Origin: an uncultured Acidobacteriia bacterium
Lineage (GTDB): Bacteria; Acidobacteriota; Terriglobia; Bryobacterales; Bryobacteraceae
Length of the DNA stretch: 64,000 nucleotides
Direction of reading: 5' to 3'
Assembly: GCA_903828455.1 (NCBI GenBank)
Contig: CAIKMJ010000022.1
Coordinates: 160,688 to 224,687, forward strand
Numbering within the stretch: position 1 is the stretch's first letter; each line of letters begins with the position of its first letter. The notes under the pieces were generated by a model, which did not search any database, had not been told where the DNA came from, and saw only the letters and a list, made by a program, of their open reading frames with translations. Of the stretch, positions 1 to 9,148 are shown piece by piece. Position numbers and translations under genes: made by a program.

Positions 1-1971
1 CAGATTCGCGCCGAGCATGTCGAGCCGGGCGTGCGGGAACTGCTGAAGCGGTCGCAGGCCAATATCGACGCCATCGTGGCGGACGCGGCACCGCGCACCT
101 GGGAGAACACCATGATGGCGATGGAGCGCGCCACCGAGGGCCTCGACTACGCGCTTGGCGTCATCCGGCATCTGGAATCGGTGAACACCAGCCCCGAACT
201 GCGCGCGGCGTGGAATGCGGTGGAAGGTGACGCGAGTGAATTCTATACGCTGATCCCGCTGAATGACGGCCTTTGGAAGCAGCTCAAAAAATTCGCGGAG
301 ACCGATGAAGCCAAGGCGCTCACCGGCACAAAGGCGCGCTTCGTGACGAAAACGCTCGATTCGTTCCGCCGGCATGGCGCCGATCTCGATGCAGCCGGCA
401 AGAAACGCCTGGCTGAGATCGATGTGGAACTGACGAAGATCACGACGAAATTTTCGGAAAACGTGCTGGATTCCACCAACGCCTTCGAACTGATCGTGAC
501 CGACGAAGCGCAGCTGGCGGGTCTGCCCGAGAGCGCCCGCGCGGCGGCGAAACAGTCGGCCGAAACCAAGGGCGTGGCCGGATGGCGCTTCACGCTTCAG
601 GCACCGAGCTACATTCCGGTGCTCACGTATCTGGACGACCGCTCCATCCGCGAGCGCATGTACCGTGCGTTTTCGACGCGCGCCACCGAGCCCGAGCGCG
701 ACAACCGCCCGCTGATCGCGCAGATTCTGCAGTTGCGCCGGGAGAAGGCGAAGCTGCTCGGTTTTGCCGATTTCGCCGACTTCGTCCTCCATGACCGCAT
801 GGCGCACACCGGCGCGCGCGCCATGGAGTTTGTGCTCGATCTGGAAAAGAAGACGCAGCCGTTCTTCGGGAAGGAAAATGCCGAGCTGGAAGCGTATGCC
901 GGCATGAAGCTGGAACCGTGGGATGTGGGCTACTGGGCTGAAAAGCAGCGCCGCGCGCTGTACGATTTCGATGAAGAAGAGCTGCGGCCCTACTTCCGGT
1001 CCGAGCGCGTTGTGGATGGCATGTTCGAGATCGTGCAGAAGCTGTTCGGCATAAGCGTGACGCGTCGCGAGGGCGTGCCGCTGTGGCATCCCGACGTGCG
1101 CTGCTACGAAGTGCGCGACCGCGACGGTCTGCTGCTCGGCTCGTTCTACGCCGACTGGTATCCGCGCGAGACCAAGCGCGACGGCGCGTGGATGGAGGCG
1201 TTCATCACCGGCGTCGAAACGCCGAAGGGCTTCGAGCCGCACTCCGGCTGCGTCTGCGGCAACATGACGCCGCCGGTGGGCGACAAGCCGGCGCTGCTGA
1301 CGCACCGCGAAGTCGAAACCATCTTCCATGAGTTCGGGCATCTGCTGCATCATGTGCTGAGCCGCGTGGAGGTGAAGAGCCTTGCGGGCACGCAGGTCGC
1401 GTGGGACTTCGTGGAGCTGCCGAGCCAGATCATGGAGAACTGGTGCTGGGAGCGGAAGGCGCTCGATCTGTTCGCGCGGCACTATGAGACCGGCGCCGCG
1501 ATTCCTGAAGAGCTGTTCCGGAAGATGGTGCGGGCGCGGACGTATCGCGGCGCTAATGCGCAGATGCGGCAGCTCGGCTTTGCCTGCGTGGATCTGAAGC
1601 TGCATCGGGAATACGATCCCGGGCGCGACGGCGATGTGATGGAGTACGCGAAGAAGATCGCGCAGCCGTTCTCCGCGGCGAAGTTCCCGGAAAAGTACGG
1701 GATGATCGCCGGCTTCACGCATCTGTTCGCCAGCCCGGTGGCGTACGGCGCCGGCTATTACTCGTACAAGTGGGCCGAAGTGCTGGATGCCGATGCCTTC
1801 ACCCGTTTTCTCGAAGAGGGCATCTTCAGCGAAGAGGCGGGCGCAGCGTTCCGCGAGCATATTCTGTCGAAGGGCGACAGCGAGGATCCGGCGGAGCTCT
1901 ACCGCAGGTTCATGGGCCGGGAACCGAATCCGGAAGCGCTGCTGGTGCGTTCGGGACTGGTGGCGGCCTGA
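1..1971 (+). CDS. M3 family zinc oligopeptidase (5' end outside window)
   Basis: Cytoplasmic metallopeptidase of family M3 (oligopeptidase A / dipeptidyl carboxypeptidase type) that degrades short peptides. The frame is open to the first base, so the true start lies upstream; the GTG at 31 is an internal codon because residues encoded before it already fit the family N-terminus. The zinc site is visible as HEFGH at about residue 443 counted from base 1, in the family context IFHEFGHLLHH, with the third-ligand region VELPSQIMENW about 25 residues further on. The C-terminal part (FASPVAYGAGYYSYKWAEV) is also typical. It overlaps the next gene by one base (TGATG), implying translational coupling. 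Family assignment is firm; the exact subfamily is not. Confidence 0.93.
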   Translation, partial: QIRAEHVEPGVRELLKRSQANIDAIVADAAPRTWENTMMAMERATEGLDYALGVIRHLESVNTSPELRAAWNAVEGDASEFYTLIPLNDGLWKQLKKFAETDEAKALTGTKARFVTKTLDSFRRHGADLDAAGKKRLAEIDVELTKITTKFSENVLDSTNAFELIVTDEAQLAGLPESARAAAKQSAETKGVAGWRFTLQAPSYIPVLTYLDDRSIRERMYRAFSTRATEPERDNRPLIAQILQLRREKAKLLGFADFADFVLHDRMAHTGARAMEFVLDLEKKTQPFFGKENAELEAYAGMKLEPWDVGYWAEKQRRALYDFDEEELRPYFRSERVVDGMFEIVQKLFGISVTRREGVPLWHPDVRCYEVRDRDGLLLGSFYADWYPRETKRDGAWMEAFITGVETPKGFEPHSGCVCGNMTPPVGDKPALLTHREVETIFHEFGHLLHHVLSRVEVKSLAGTQVAWDFVELPSQIMENWCWERKALDLFARHYETGAAIPEELFRKMVRARTYRGANAQMRQLGFACVDLKLHREYDPGRDGDVMEYAKKIAQPFSAAKFPEKYGMIAGFTHLFASPVAYGAGYYSYKWAEVLDADAFTRFLEEGIFSEEAGAAFREHILSKGDSEDPAELYRRFMGREPNPEALLVRSGLVAA

Positions 1972-2570
1972 TGTTTCTGAAGATTCTCGCGCATCCGATA
2001 TTTCAGAATCTGAACTTCCACATGCCGATGATTGTCGACCTCTCGCATCCGCTCGTGATGCTGACCGGCGAGAACGGCTCCGGCAAGTCGACGCTGCTGC
2101 ATTCCATCAGCTACGCGCTGAAGGGCGAGCAGGTGGATGGTTTCGTCTACAAGCTCGATCGCGGCGGCGTGAAGCGCGGCAAGGTGTTTTTGTTCGACGC
2201 CGAGCAGCACAACCCGCGGATGCAGCTGGAATTCTTCGCGGATCAGCCGGAGATGCTGGAGTTCCTGAAATCGGCAAGCCACGGGCAGGTGATGCTGGCG
2301 ATGTTCCAGCAGAATTTTCCGGCGCTGGAGAGGGGAACGACGCTGCTGCTCGATGAACCGGAGATGGCGCTTTCGCAGTCGAATCAGCGGCGCGTGCTGA
2401 AGATGCTGCAGGAACTGGTGGATCAGCGCGGCTTCCGCATCATCTGCGCCACGCACTCGCCGGTTTTAATCGGCGCGCCGGAGACTTACGTGATCAATCT
2501 CGACAACCACGTGAACCGCAATATCCCGCAGGATGATTTCGGTGTGGAAGGTGCGAGTACGATCCAGTAG
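1971..2570 (+). CDS. AAA/ABC-type ATPase, SMC/RecF-like single domain
   Basis: Stand-alone ATPase of about 199 residues. Walker A is GENGSGKST near residue 36 and Walker B is TLLLDEPE in the middle, followed by an ICATHSPVL switch-like segment, the arrangement seen in AAA_21/AAA_15 ATPases related to RecF and ABC proteins. There is no membrane segment and no partner permease. The start is the ATG overlapping the stop of the upstream peptidase gene, so the two are probably co-translated; an upstream in-frame start would lie inside the peptidase gene. The cellular substrate cannot be told from the sequence. It could act in DNA maintenance or be an OLD-like regulatory ATPase. Confidence 0.85.
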   Translation: MFLKILAHPIFQNLNFHMPMIVDLSHPLVMLTGENGSGKSTLLHSISYALKGEQVDGFVYKLDRGGVKRGKVFLFDAEQHNPRMQLEFFADQPEMLEFLKSASHGQVMLAMFQQNFPALERGTTLLLDEPEMALSQSNQRRVLKMLQELVDQRGFRIICATHSPVLIGAPETYVINLDNHVNRNIPQDDFGVEGASTIQ

Positions 2571-2576
2571 AGCGGC

Positions 2577-4175
2577 TTACTTGCCTTCTTTGCTTTCGTG
2601 ATATTCCATCTCGGTGTTCAGCGCCCACAGGTTGCTCTTGTCGGTGCTGCCCGAGATGATGTTGTCCACCGCCGTCATGGCGGTCAGCATGGAGTGGTCC
2701 TGGTTGTTGTACTTATGCATGCCGTTACGGCCGACCAGAAACAGGTTCTCGAAACGGCTGATGTATTCCTTCACTTCGCCGAAACGCTCGTAGGCGCCGA
2801 AGTAGGCCGGATAGGTCTTCGGCATGCGGATCACGCAGGCATCGAGCACGTCGTTCTCGTCGATGATTCCGATCTTCGCCACTTCGCTCTTCGCCAGCGC
2901 GATCATCTCGTCATCCGGCAGCTGCCAGAGCGCGTCGCTTTCGTAGCAGAAGTATTCGAGGCCGATCCAGACGTTCTCTGGATTCGAAACCAGATACGGA
3001 CTCCAGTTGTTGAAGATCTGCATCCGGCCCACCTGAACGTCCGGCTCCTGCACGTAAATCCAGTTGTCGGATAAGAGCCGTTCGCCCTGCGGCGTCTGTT
3101 CCTTGATCTTCAGCTTCTTCAGCAGCAGTCCCACCGTGATGAAGTCGCGATACTGCAGGCCCTGGCTGACCTCCCGCACATTCTGCGGTACCGGCGCTTC
3201 CAGACACCCGATCAGCTCCTTAATCGGCATGGTGGAGAAGAAATAGTCGGCTTCGATGCGCCGCCGTTCGCCGGTCTCGACATGTACAGTATCCACGGCC
3301 GTGACGCGGAAGCCGCTGGTATGGATCTTGTCCACATTCCAGCCCGATTCCACCAGTCCACCCTGCCGCTTCACATCCTCGGCCACGTACTCCCAAAGCT
3401 GTCCCGGCCCGTACTTGGGATACATGAAGCGCTCGATCAGCGACGTTTCCGTGCCCTTCTGCGCAATGTCTCCGCTGCCCGCCGTCTTTGGTTTGCCGGC
3501 GAAAGCCTTCTTCACAAAGTGCGTGACCGCTTTCAGAATCGACAGGCCTTTAATTCGCTGCGCGCCCCACTCGGCGCTGATCTGATCGCACGGCACGCCC
3601 CAGACTTTTTCCGTGTACGACTTGAAGAACGTCAGATACAGCTCGCGGCCGAACCGGTTGATCAGGAATTGTTCCAGCGTCTTTTCCGGTTTGATCTGGC
3701 TCAGCATGCTGGCCGTGTAGCTAACGCCGATCTTTATGGTGCGTACAATGCCGAGGTTCTTCACCGTGTCGCCGTTCAGCGTGATTGGGTAATCGAAGAA
3801 GCGCCGCAGAAAGTAGATGCGCGACTTGCGATTGCGAATCAGCATCACGCGGTCGTCGCGCGTGGCGTCCGGGGCATTCGGCGCGGCGGTGACCTCGGTC
3901 GACTGGTTGTGATACGTGATCTGTTGCGGCGCGCCCGGTGTGCCTTCCACCGGCATCACTTCCATCCACCACTTCATGACGCGGTCGCTCTTGGAAAAGA
4001 AGCGGTGGCCGCCGATATCGATCAGATTGCCTTTGTAGCGGACGGTTCGCGAAATTCCGCCGATGTAATCGCTCTTTTCGAGCACGTGCGGCGTCACATC
4101 CGAGCGCTTCAGCAACTCGAATGCGGCCGTCAGTCCGGCCGGTCCCGCTCCGATGATGAGCGCGGTCTTACTCAT
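2577..4175 (-). CDS. NAD(P)/FAD-dependent oxidoreductase (amine oxidase / UDP-galactopyranose mutase-like)
   Basis: Flavoprotein of 532 residues. The N-terminus carries a dinucleotide-binding fold ([16 protein letters not shown], residues 7-22) and the second FAD contact [20 protein letters not shown], as in protoporphyrinogen-oxidase-like and UDP-galactopyranose-mutase-like enzymes. Near the C-terminus [18 protein letters not shown] is the flavin-contacting end motif. Such proteins are often found with polysaccharide genes in other bacteria, but no such cluster is present here. It is the last gene of a leftward run after yggX (46-base gap). The substrate is unknown. Confidence 0.85.
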   Translation of the reverse strand: MSKTALIIGAGPAGLTAAFELLKRSDVTPHVLEKSDYIGGISRTVRYKGNLIDIGGHRFFSKSDRVMKWWMEVMPVEGTPGAPQQITYHNQSTEVTAAPNAPDATRDDRVMLIRNRKSRIYFLRRFFDYPITLNGDTVKNLGIVRTIKIGVSYTASMLSQIKPEKTLEQFLINRFGRELYLTFFKSYTEKVWGVPCDQISAEWGAQRIKGLSILKAVTHFVKKAFAGKPKTAGSGDIAQKGTETSLIERFMYPKYGPGQLWEYVAEDVKRQGGLVESGWNVDKIHTSGFRVTAVDTVHVETGERRRIEADYFFSTMPIKELIGCLEAPVPQNVREVSQGLQYRDFITVGLLLKKLKIKEQTPQGERLLSDNWIYVQEPDVQVGRMQIFNNWSPYLVSNPENVWIGLEYFCYESDALWQLPDDEMIALAKSEVAKIGIIDENDVLDACVIRMPKTYPAYFGAYERFGEVKEYISRFENLFLVGRNGMHKYNNQDHSMLTAMTAVDNIISGSTDKSNLWALNTEMEYHESKEGK

Positions 4176-4221
4176 GCTCGCGATGTCCCGGTTTGTATGA
4201 CGCGGTGCGGCACGTAGCCGG

Positions 4222-4551
4222 TCATTTTGCGCGCGGAGCCACGAAATCCGGCGGCAGCGCCGCGCCTGCTCCGAAGAAGTATTGCTCCATCTGCTGGATC
4301 AGAAACTCCTGCGCTTCTTTCGTTCCGAGGTTGAGCCTGTACTCGTTCATAAGCATCTTCATGTGCTCGACCCACATCTTCCACGCATCTTTCGAGACGT
4401 TGTCGTAGATGCGCTGGCCGAGCGGGTGGCCTTCGAACGGCACCTCCGTCAGACCTTCCATCTCCCGCTGAAACTTCACGCAAAAGACCTTGCGCGCGCC
4501 CTCGGGGATCGGCGCGAACTGATCGGGATTGCCACCTGTTCCACAAGCCAT
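4222..4551 (-). CDS. yggX: probable Fe(2+)-trafficking protein YggX
   Basis: Small cytoplasmic protein of 109 residues matching the YggX family, which is linked to iron supply and protection of Fe-S clusters from oxidation. Visible family features are the conserved cysteine in [13 protein letters not shown], the [20 protein letters not shown] block, and the [10 protein letters not shown] segment. It is slightly longer than the enterobacterial protein owing to short N- and C-terminal extensions. It starts 22 bases after the amidase stop and precedes the FAD oxidoreductase, so it is probably co-transcribed with them. Confidence 0.92.
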   Translation of the reverse strand: MACGTGGNPDQFAPIPEGARKVFCVKFQREMEGLTEVPFEGHPLGQRIYDNVSKDAWKMWVEHMKMLMNEYRLNLGTKEAQEFLIQQMEQYFFGAGAALPPDFVAPRAK

Positions 4552-4573
4552 ATAACGTCAGGATACCAGTCAC

Positions 4574-6010
4574 TCAGGACGAAACGGGAGGTCTTTGTTT
4601 ATGCCAGTCCGTCCGTTTTTGAAATTCGTTGGCCAGAGCCAGCACCATGTTTTCGCTGAACGCGGGCCCCAAAATCTGCAGCCCCACCGGCATGCGCCCC
4701 GACGTTGTACCAGTCATGCCGCACGGCACACTGATGGCCGGCAGCCCCGCAAGATTTCCGGCCGGCGTCAGCCCGCGAAGGCCCCGCGAGGTGGGCGTCT
4801 TGTCGCGCGGCGGGTCGGGTCCATCGAACGGTTCCGCCACCGGCGGCGCCTGGCCGTAGCGCGCGGGTGCTACCAGCAGGTCCACATCGCTGAACATCTC
4901 GCGAAACTTCGCCTTGATCAGCGTCCGGATACGCATGGCCCGCAGATAGTCCTTCGCCGGAATCCCGAGGTTCGCGCGGAGTCCCGCCGCCTGGCTGGGG
5001 TCCGCCAGTTGATCCACCCGGCCGCTGGCGATCAGCTCTTCGAACGCCGCCCCGCCCTCGGCGCCGATCACAATGTCCGCCAGGTCGCCGTAGGGGAAGT
5101 CAGGAATCTCCACTTCGGTCAGCTTCACGCCGGTTTCGCCGATCGCCTGGATCGCCGCTGCCAGCGCGGGCCGCATCGGTGGTTCGGCCCAGTCGATGTC
5201 CGCCGGCGCGAAGCCGATCTTCAGCTGGTTCAGCGGCCGCGCGTACTGCGGGAAGTAGTAAAAGCTCTTGCCGGCGGAGCCTTCGTCGCGGTCGTCTCCG
5301 CCCGCAATCGCCTGCAGCACGTTGCCGCAGTCGTCGGCACTGCGCGCGAGGACGCCGATTTTATCCATGGTCCATGCCAGCGTCATAGCGCCGCGCCGGC
5401 TCACCAGTCCGTAGGTGGGCCGCAGACCCGTCACGCCGCACAGCGCGGCGGGTCCGAGGATCGAACCCGACGTCTCCGAACCCAGCGCATACGGCACCAG
5501 TCCTGCCGCCACCGCGCTTCCCGGACCGCTGGAAGATCCTCCGGACCATTTCGTGCGATCCCACGGATTCAGTCCCGGCCCGAACAGCGAAGCCCCGGCA
5601 ATCCGGTAATCGCCGCCGCCGGCCAGTTCAACCATCGAGAGCTTGCCGATCAGATTCGCCCCGGTTTTATCCAGCTTCTGCAGCACCGCCGCCGTTTCTT
5701 CGAACACCTGCCCTGCATAGGGTTTGGCGCCCCACGTGGTTGGTTGTCCCGCATAGGCCAGCAGATCTTTGGCGCCGTAGGGCACGGCCTGGAGCGGTCC
5801 GCGAAGTCTGCCGTCTTTCAATTCTTTATCGATGTCCTTCGCGCGGCGCAGCGCAATCGCGGTCATCGGGAGCGCAAGTGCGTTGTAGCGGGGGCCCAGT
5901 TTTTCGAGGCGCTCGCAGAAGGCGCGCGTCAGTTCCACGGCGGAAAATTCGCGAGTCCGCCAGCGCTGGTTCAGCTCCGTGATGCCGGCAAAGAAGACGT
6001 CGTCATTCAT
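4574..6010 (-). CDS. amidase (amidase signature / GatA family)
   Basis: Amidase-signature enzyme of 478 residues that hydrolyses carboxamides. The Ser-cisSer-Lys triad can be placed: Lys in YGAKDLLAY, and the serines in KWSGGSSSGPGSAVAAG followed by ALGSETSGSI. It is not adjacent to gatB or gatC and lacks the obvious context of the glutamyl-tRNA amidotransferase, so it is probably a general amidase rather than GatA. Its ATG overlaps the stop of the preceding small gene by four bases (ATGA), which suggests coupling. No signal peptide is encoded in this ORF itself. The preceding 74-residue protein has one. Confidence 0.9.
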   Translation of the reverse strand: MNDDVFFAGITELNQRWRTREFSAVELTRAFCERLEKLGPRYNALALPMTAIALRRAKDIDKELKDGRLRGPLQAVPYGAKDLLAYAGQPTTWGAKPYAGQVFEETAAVLQKLDKTGANLIGKLSMVELAGGGDYRIAGASLFGPGLNPWDRTKWSGGSSSGPGSAVAAGLVPYALGSETSGSILGPAALCGVTGLRPTYGLVSRRGAMTLAWTMDKIGVLARSADDCGNVLQAIAGGDDRDEGSAGKSFYYFPQYARPLNQLKIGFAPADIDWAEPPMRPALAAAIQAIGETGVKLTEVEIPDFPYGDLADIVIGAEGGAAFEELIASGRVDQLADPSQAAGLRANLGIPAKDYLRAMRIRTLIKAKFREMFSDVDLLVAPARYGQAPPVAEPFDGPDPPRDKTPTSRGLRGLTPAGNLAGLPAISVPCGMTGTTSGRMPVGLQILGPAFSENMVLALANEFQKRTDWHKQRPPVSS

Positions 6011-6231
6011 GCGCGGAAGCGGAACGCCGGCTCCACATCCGGCGCAACCGGCACCTTTGCGATTGCCTGCTGCGCGGCCGCGCGCGATTGGCGGGCTTCA
6101 GCCAGCCAGTCCCTCTGCCCGTCCGGCGGAGTTTGCGCCAGCGTTGCCGACGGCGCCAGGAGCGCCGCGGGCACCAGCGCGGCGGCCCCTGCCACCGCCG
6201 CCTCGCCCAGCGCCCTGCGCGTCATTTTCAT
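6007..6231 (-). CDS. small exported protein, unknown function
   Basis: A 74-residue protein that starts with a Tat/Sec-like signal: MTRR followed by a long Ala/Val/Leu-rich stretch ending in SATLAQ (about residues 3-33). The mature part is only about 40 residues, Ala/Gln/Arg-rich and without a recognised domain. It is coupled at both ends by ATGA overlaps, with aroDE upstream and the amidase downstream, so it is very likely translated. Solitary signal-bearing mini-proteins beside amidases can derive from a split of an exported amidase's leader, but here that is only a guess. Function unknown. Confidence 0.65.
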   Translation of the reverse strand: MKMTRRALGEAAVAGAAALVPAALLAPSATLAQTPPDGQRDWLAEARQSRAAAQQAIAKVPVAPDVEPAFRFRA

Positions 6232-7754
6232 AGCTTCTGTTGTTCAGAATAGCGGGTTTCGAGCGCGTCCATCGCGGCCGTTTCCATGGCGGCGCGCGGC
6301 GCCGTCTCGCCCGTCCAGATTTCGAACTGGCGCATCGCCTGTTCAATGAACATCTTCACGCCCGGCACCACTTGCTTGCCCTGCGCGCGGGCGCGCCTGA
6401 TCAACTGGGTTTCGAGCGGATTGTAGACCATGTCGAACACAATCTCGCCCGGGATCGGCCCGTCAAAAATACAGTCGTTCACGTTCGGCCACATGCCCAC
6501 CGGCGTGGCGTTGATCACCGCGTCGAAGTGCCGCGCGAGGGCCTGCTCATGAGTCAGGGCCTCGCCGCCAACCAGACGCGCCAGCGCGCGAACCCGGTCT
6601 GCATTGCGTCCCGTGACCGCGATTTTCGTTCCCGCGTCCGCCAGCGCGCATGCCGCGCCGCGCGCCGCTCCGCCATTGCCCACAATCAGCGCCGATGCCG
6701 TGGAGAGCTTCACCAGCTTGCCCAGCGGCCCGGACACCGCGGCGGCGTCCGTATTTGTCCCGCGCCATTTGCCGGCCTTGCGCCACACGGTGTTGACCGC
6801 CCCGATGCGTTTCGCCAGCGGATCCACGTGATCCAGATACCGCATGATCCGCCGCTTATGCGGAATCGTCACGCTGAAGCCGGACAGCGGCAGACCTTCG
6901 GCAAACTGGAAGAAATCGCGCAACTGATTTGCCGACACCAGCAGCGGCACATACACGGCGTCGATACGTCGCGACTGGAACGCCCGGTTATGAACGTAAG
7001 GCGATACCGAATGCCGCACCGGGTCAGCCACCACGCCGAAGATCTTTGCGGCTTTGGTGAACTTGTCCATCCGGTAAAGGGAACGGAGCTGCCGCGCGTT
7101 GATCTGTCCGGCCGCGGTCCCCAGCGCATGCGCCGGTGCGGCGTATGTGTAGACGGCGCCGAGCGCCGGAGAAAGAACGCGGGACGGGAAGCCGAGCTCG
7201 CCCATGGCCAGCGTTACCAGCGGAATCTTCGGACTCTGCCGGCTCGCCGCCAGGATGCGGCCCACATCGGTCGGCTTGCGGGCGGTGCTGACAATCTTAT
7301 AGACGTCCGCCGGCACCTTCCGCATCCGCTTCATCACCGGGTCGAGCGGCGGCGTGGTTTCGAAATGATGCCAGCTCACCACCAGCTGCGCTTTGGTGCG
7401 AAGCGCGGCGCAACGCTCCGGCACGAGCTCCGCGGTTTCGATTTCGATATCGATGGCCCGTGCCCCGGCCGTGATGGCCAGGTCGTAAATCTTCAGCTGA
7501 TCGTCAATGCTGCCGTTGAATTTTCCGTGGTTCTGATGCCGCCGGCAGGTAGCGAGGATGGTGCAGTTGGGATATTCGTCGAGAAATTGCTCAATCGCCC
7601 GGACACCGGCCACCGGGTCCGGCAGGTAGTCCAGCCGGAACTCCAGGAAGTTTTCGCCGGAGTCCGCTTCGCGCCGTGCCTGCTCGAGCAACCGCGGGAC
7701 GTCGGGCAGACCCAGTGCAATACAGATTTTGGGAAGAGCGCGCCTCTGACTCAT
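6228..7754 (-). CDS. aroDE: bifunctional 3-dehydroquinate dehydratase / shikimate dehydrogenase
   Basis: Fused enzyme for two consecutive steps of the shikimate pathway: 3-dehydroquinate to 3-dehydroshikimate, then NADPH-dependent reduction to shikimate. Residues 1 to about 225 are a type I (Schiff-base) dehydroquinase with catalytic His in VSWHHF (129/130) and Lys153 in VYKIVSTA. From about 235 a shikimate dehydrogenase follows: SVSPYVHN substrate motif (249-256), Lys300 in VTIPHK, GTNTDA (332-337) and the NADP loop GNGGAARG (359-366). The start is an ATG preceded by AAAGGA at a spacing of three bases. The domain order matches the plant bifunctional enzyme. It heads a coupled leftward operon. 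Confidence 0.95.
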   Translation of the reverse strand: MSQRRALPKICIALGLPDVPRLLEQARREADSGENFLEFRLDYLPDPVAGVRAIEQFLDEYPNCTILATCRRHQNHGKFNGSIDDQLKIYDLAITAGARAIDIEIETAELVPERCAALRTKAQLVVSWHHFETTPPLDPVMKRMRKVPADVYKIVSTARKPTDVGRILAASRQSPKIPLVTLAMGELGFPSRVLSPALGAVYTYAAPAHALGTAAGQINARQLRSLYRMDKFTKAAKIFGVVADPVRHSVSPYVHNRAFQSRRIDAVYVPLLVSANQLRDFFQFAEGLPLSGFSVTIPHKRRIMRYLDHVDPLAKRIGAVNTVWRKAGKWRGTNTDAAAVSGPLGKLVKLSTASALIVGNGGAARGAACALADAGTKIAVTGRNADRVRALARLVGGEALTHEQALARHFDAVINATPVGMWPNVNDCIFDGPIPGEIVFDMVYNPLETQLIRRARAQGKQVVPGVKMFIEQAMRQFEIWTGETAPRAAMETAAMDALETRYSEQQKL

Positions 7755-7826
7755 CGTTCCTTTACTAAGCCGTTTTATTCAGCTTTGGCTCACCAGAATA
7801 TCAGGCGGGTTTTCGTGGCAACCGCC

Positions 7827-9074
7827 TCAGCGCGTGATTATATCCAGCGTTCGGGCAATGTCAAAATCCAGCTTCCCGTGGGCTCCCCGCAAAGCGGCCT
7901 CAACGAACGCCGCATCCGGCCCGCCCGCGAAAAGAAAACCGAGGTAACTGCCGCCCTCGGGAGGCGGCTCCAGACGCTGTCCGGCGACGGCGGCGATAAT
8001 CGCATCTTCGATTCCCGCGGTCTCGCGCGCCGCTTCGAGGCCCGCGACGCCGCGGTAAATCCCCGGTTGCGGAATCGGAATCATCATCACGCCCGAAGCC
8101 GCCCGGGCCGGCATCAGCGGATCCGGCATTCGGCTCACTGCGTGCCTTACCAGCAGGTCTTCCAGCGTGATTTCCGCAGCGCCGTCTTCGGAGAGAAACC
8201 GCAAAACCCGCGCGCAAAGCCCGCCGATCGGCCGTGCCGCCACTTCCAGCATCCACACGCCCTGCTCGTTGACGCGCGCTTCGGCGTGAACCGGTCCGTG
8301 CCACAGCCCCAGTGCGCGCGCCGCCTGCCGGACGGCTTCGACAATTGCCGCCTGCACGCCCGCCGGTTCGCGGGAGGGCGTGACATAGATCGTCTCTTCG
8401 AAAAACGGGCCTTCGAGCGGATCGGGCTTGTCGAAGATGGCCAGCACTCGCAGTTCGCCGCGAGTCATCAGCCCTTCGATGGCGAACTCACGGCCCGGAA
8501 TGTACTGCTCCACCTGGATCTCGTCTCCGCCGGAGCCGGGCGACTCCAGAATCTTCCGGATGCGTGCGAATGCGGCGGTGAACTCGCCCTGATTGTCAGC
8601 GCGGATCACGCCCCGGCTGGCCGACATCGCCGTCGGCTTCAGCACACACGGAAAAGCGGTGTGATGCGCAGCTGCTTCGCCGTCGAGGCGGTAGCGAACG
8701 GTGCGCGGCACCAGCATCCCGGCGGCGGAGAACGCTTCGCGGGCGCGTCCCTTGTTGCGGCACTGTTCCGTCGCGCTCGCCGGATGAAACGGCACGCCGA
8801 GGCGAGCGGCCACCAGCGCGGCAGTCGTGGTGGGCGCGTCCGCCAGCGCGATGACGCCGTCGAGGTGGATGACGCCCAGTTCCTGCAGCACGAGTTCAGC
8901 GGCTTCCTGCGGCTCTTCGAAACGCACCGCGATGGCGCGATCGAGCCACGGGTCTTCGAGGACGTGACAGCGATCCGTTACAAGCACAACGTCAATACCG
9001 GCGCGGCGCGCGGCTTCCGCGATCGATTTCGTCTGGTAGCCGACCTTCGCTGCGGCGATGAGGATGCGCGGCAT
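7827..9074 (-). CDS. ATP-grasp domain carboxylate-amine ligase-like protein
   Basis: A 415-residue ATP-grasp protein. It begins with MPRILIAAAKVGYQT, typical of the N-terminal pre-grasp fold. An upstream in-frame start exists but would add 22 poorly coding residues and overlap the lexA promoter, so the ATG at 9074 is preferred. The nucleotide-binding region includes PCVLKPTAMSASRGV, and the metal-binding end includes HAEARVNEQGVWMLEVAARPIGG, resembling L-amino-acid ligases of the BacD/YwfE type. It may join amino acids or make a small peptide; no biosynthetic partner genes are adjacent. It is transcribed divergently from lexA with about 75 bases between the starts. Confidence 0.83.
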   Translation of the reverse strand: MPRILIAAAKVGYQTKSIAEAARRAGIDVVLVTDRCHVLEDPWLDRAIAVRFEEPQEAAELVLQELGVIHLDGVIALADAPTTTAALVAARLGVPFHPASATEQCRNKGRAREAFSAAGMLVPRTVRYRLDGEAAAHHTAFPCVLKPTAMSASRGVIRADNQGEFTAAFARIRKILESPGSGGDEIQVEQYIPGREFAIEGLMTRGELRVLAIFDKPDPLEGPFFEETIYVTPSREPAGVQAAIVEAVRQAARALGLWHGPVHAEARVNEQGVWMLEVAARPIGGLCARVLRFLSEDGAAEITLEDLLVRHAVSRMPDPLMPARAASGVMMIPIPQPGIYRGVAGLEAARETAGIEDAIIAAVAGQRLEPPPEGGSYLGFLFAGGPDAAFVEAALRGAHGKLDFDIARTLDIITR

Positions 9075-9134
9075 CTGTTCGCATTGTCCCGCGTTATGTT
9101 CGGCCTGCCTATTGTATTTCTCCTTTTCTTCGCC

Positions 9135-9140
9135 TATCAT
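9135..9140 (+). promoter_or_regulatory. -10 element of lexA, predicted leaderless start
   Basis: TATCAT lies 8 bases before the lexA ATG, with no Shine-Dalgarno sequence between. Transcription from this element would begin at or next to the A of the ATG. Same arrangement as at several other genes in the window. Confidence 0.5.
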
Positions 9141-9148
9141 TATTTGAA

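Noticed and set aside
31..33. GTG as start of the M3 peptidase
   Set aside because: Residues before it are in frame and fit the family, so the gene begins outside the window.
9075..9148. LexA operator
   Set aside because: Two GTTC motifs are present but their spacing (17 bases) fits no known LexA box and no palindrome is clear.
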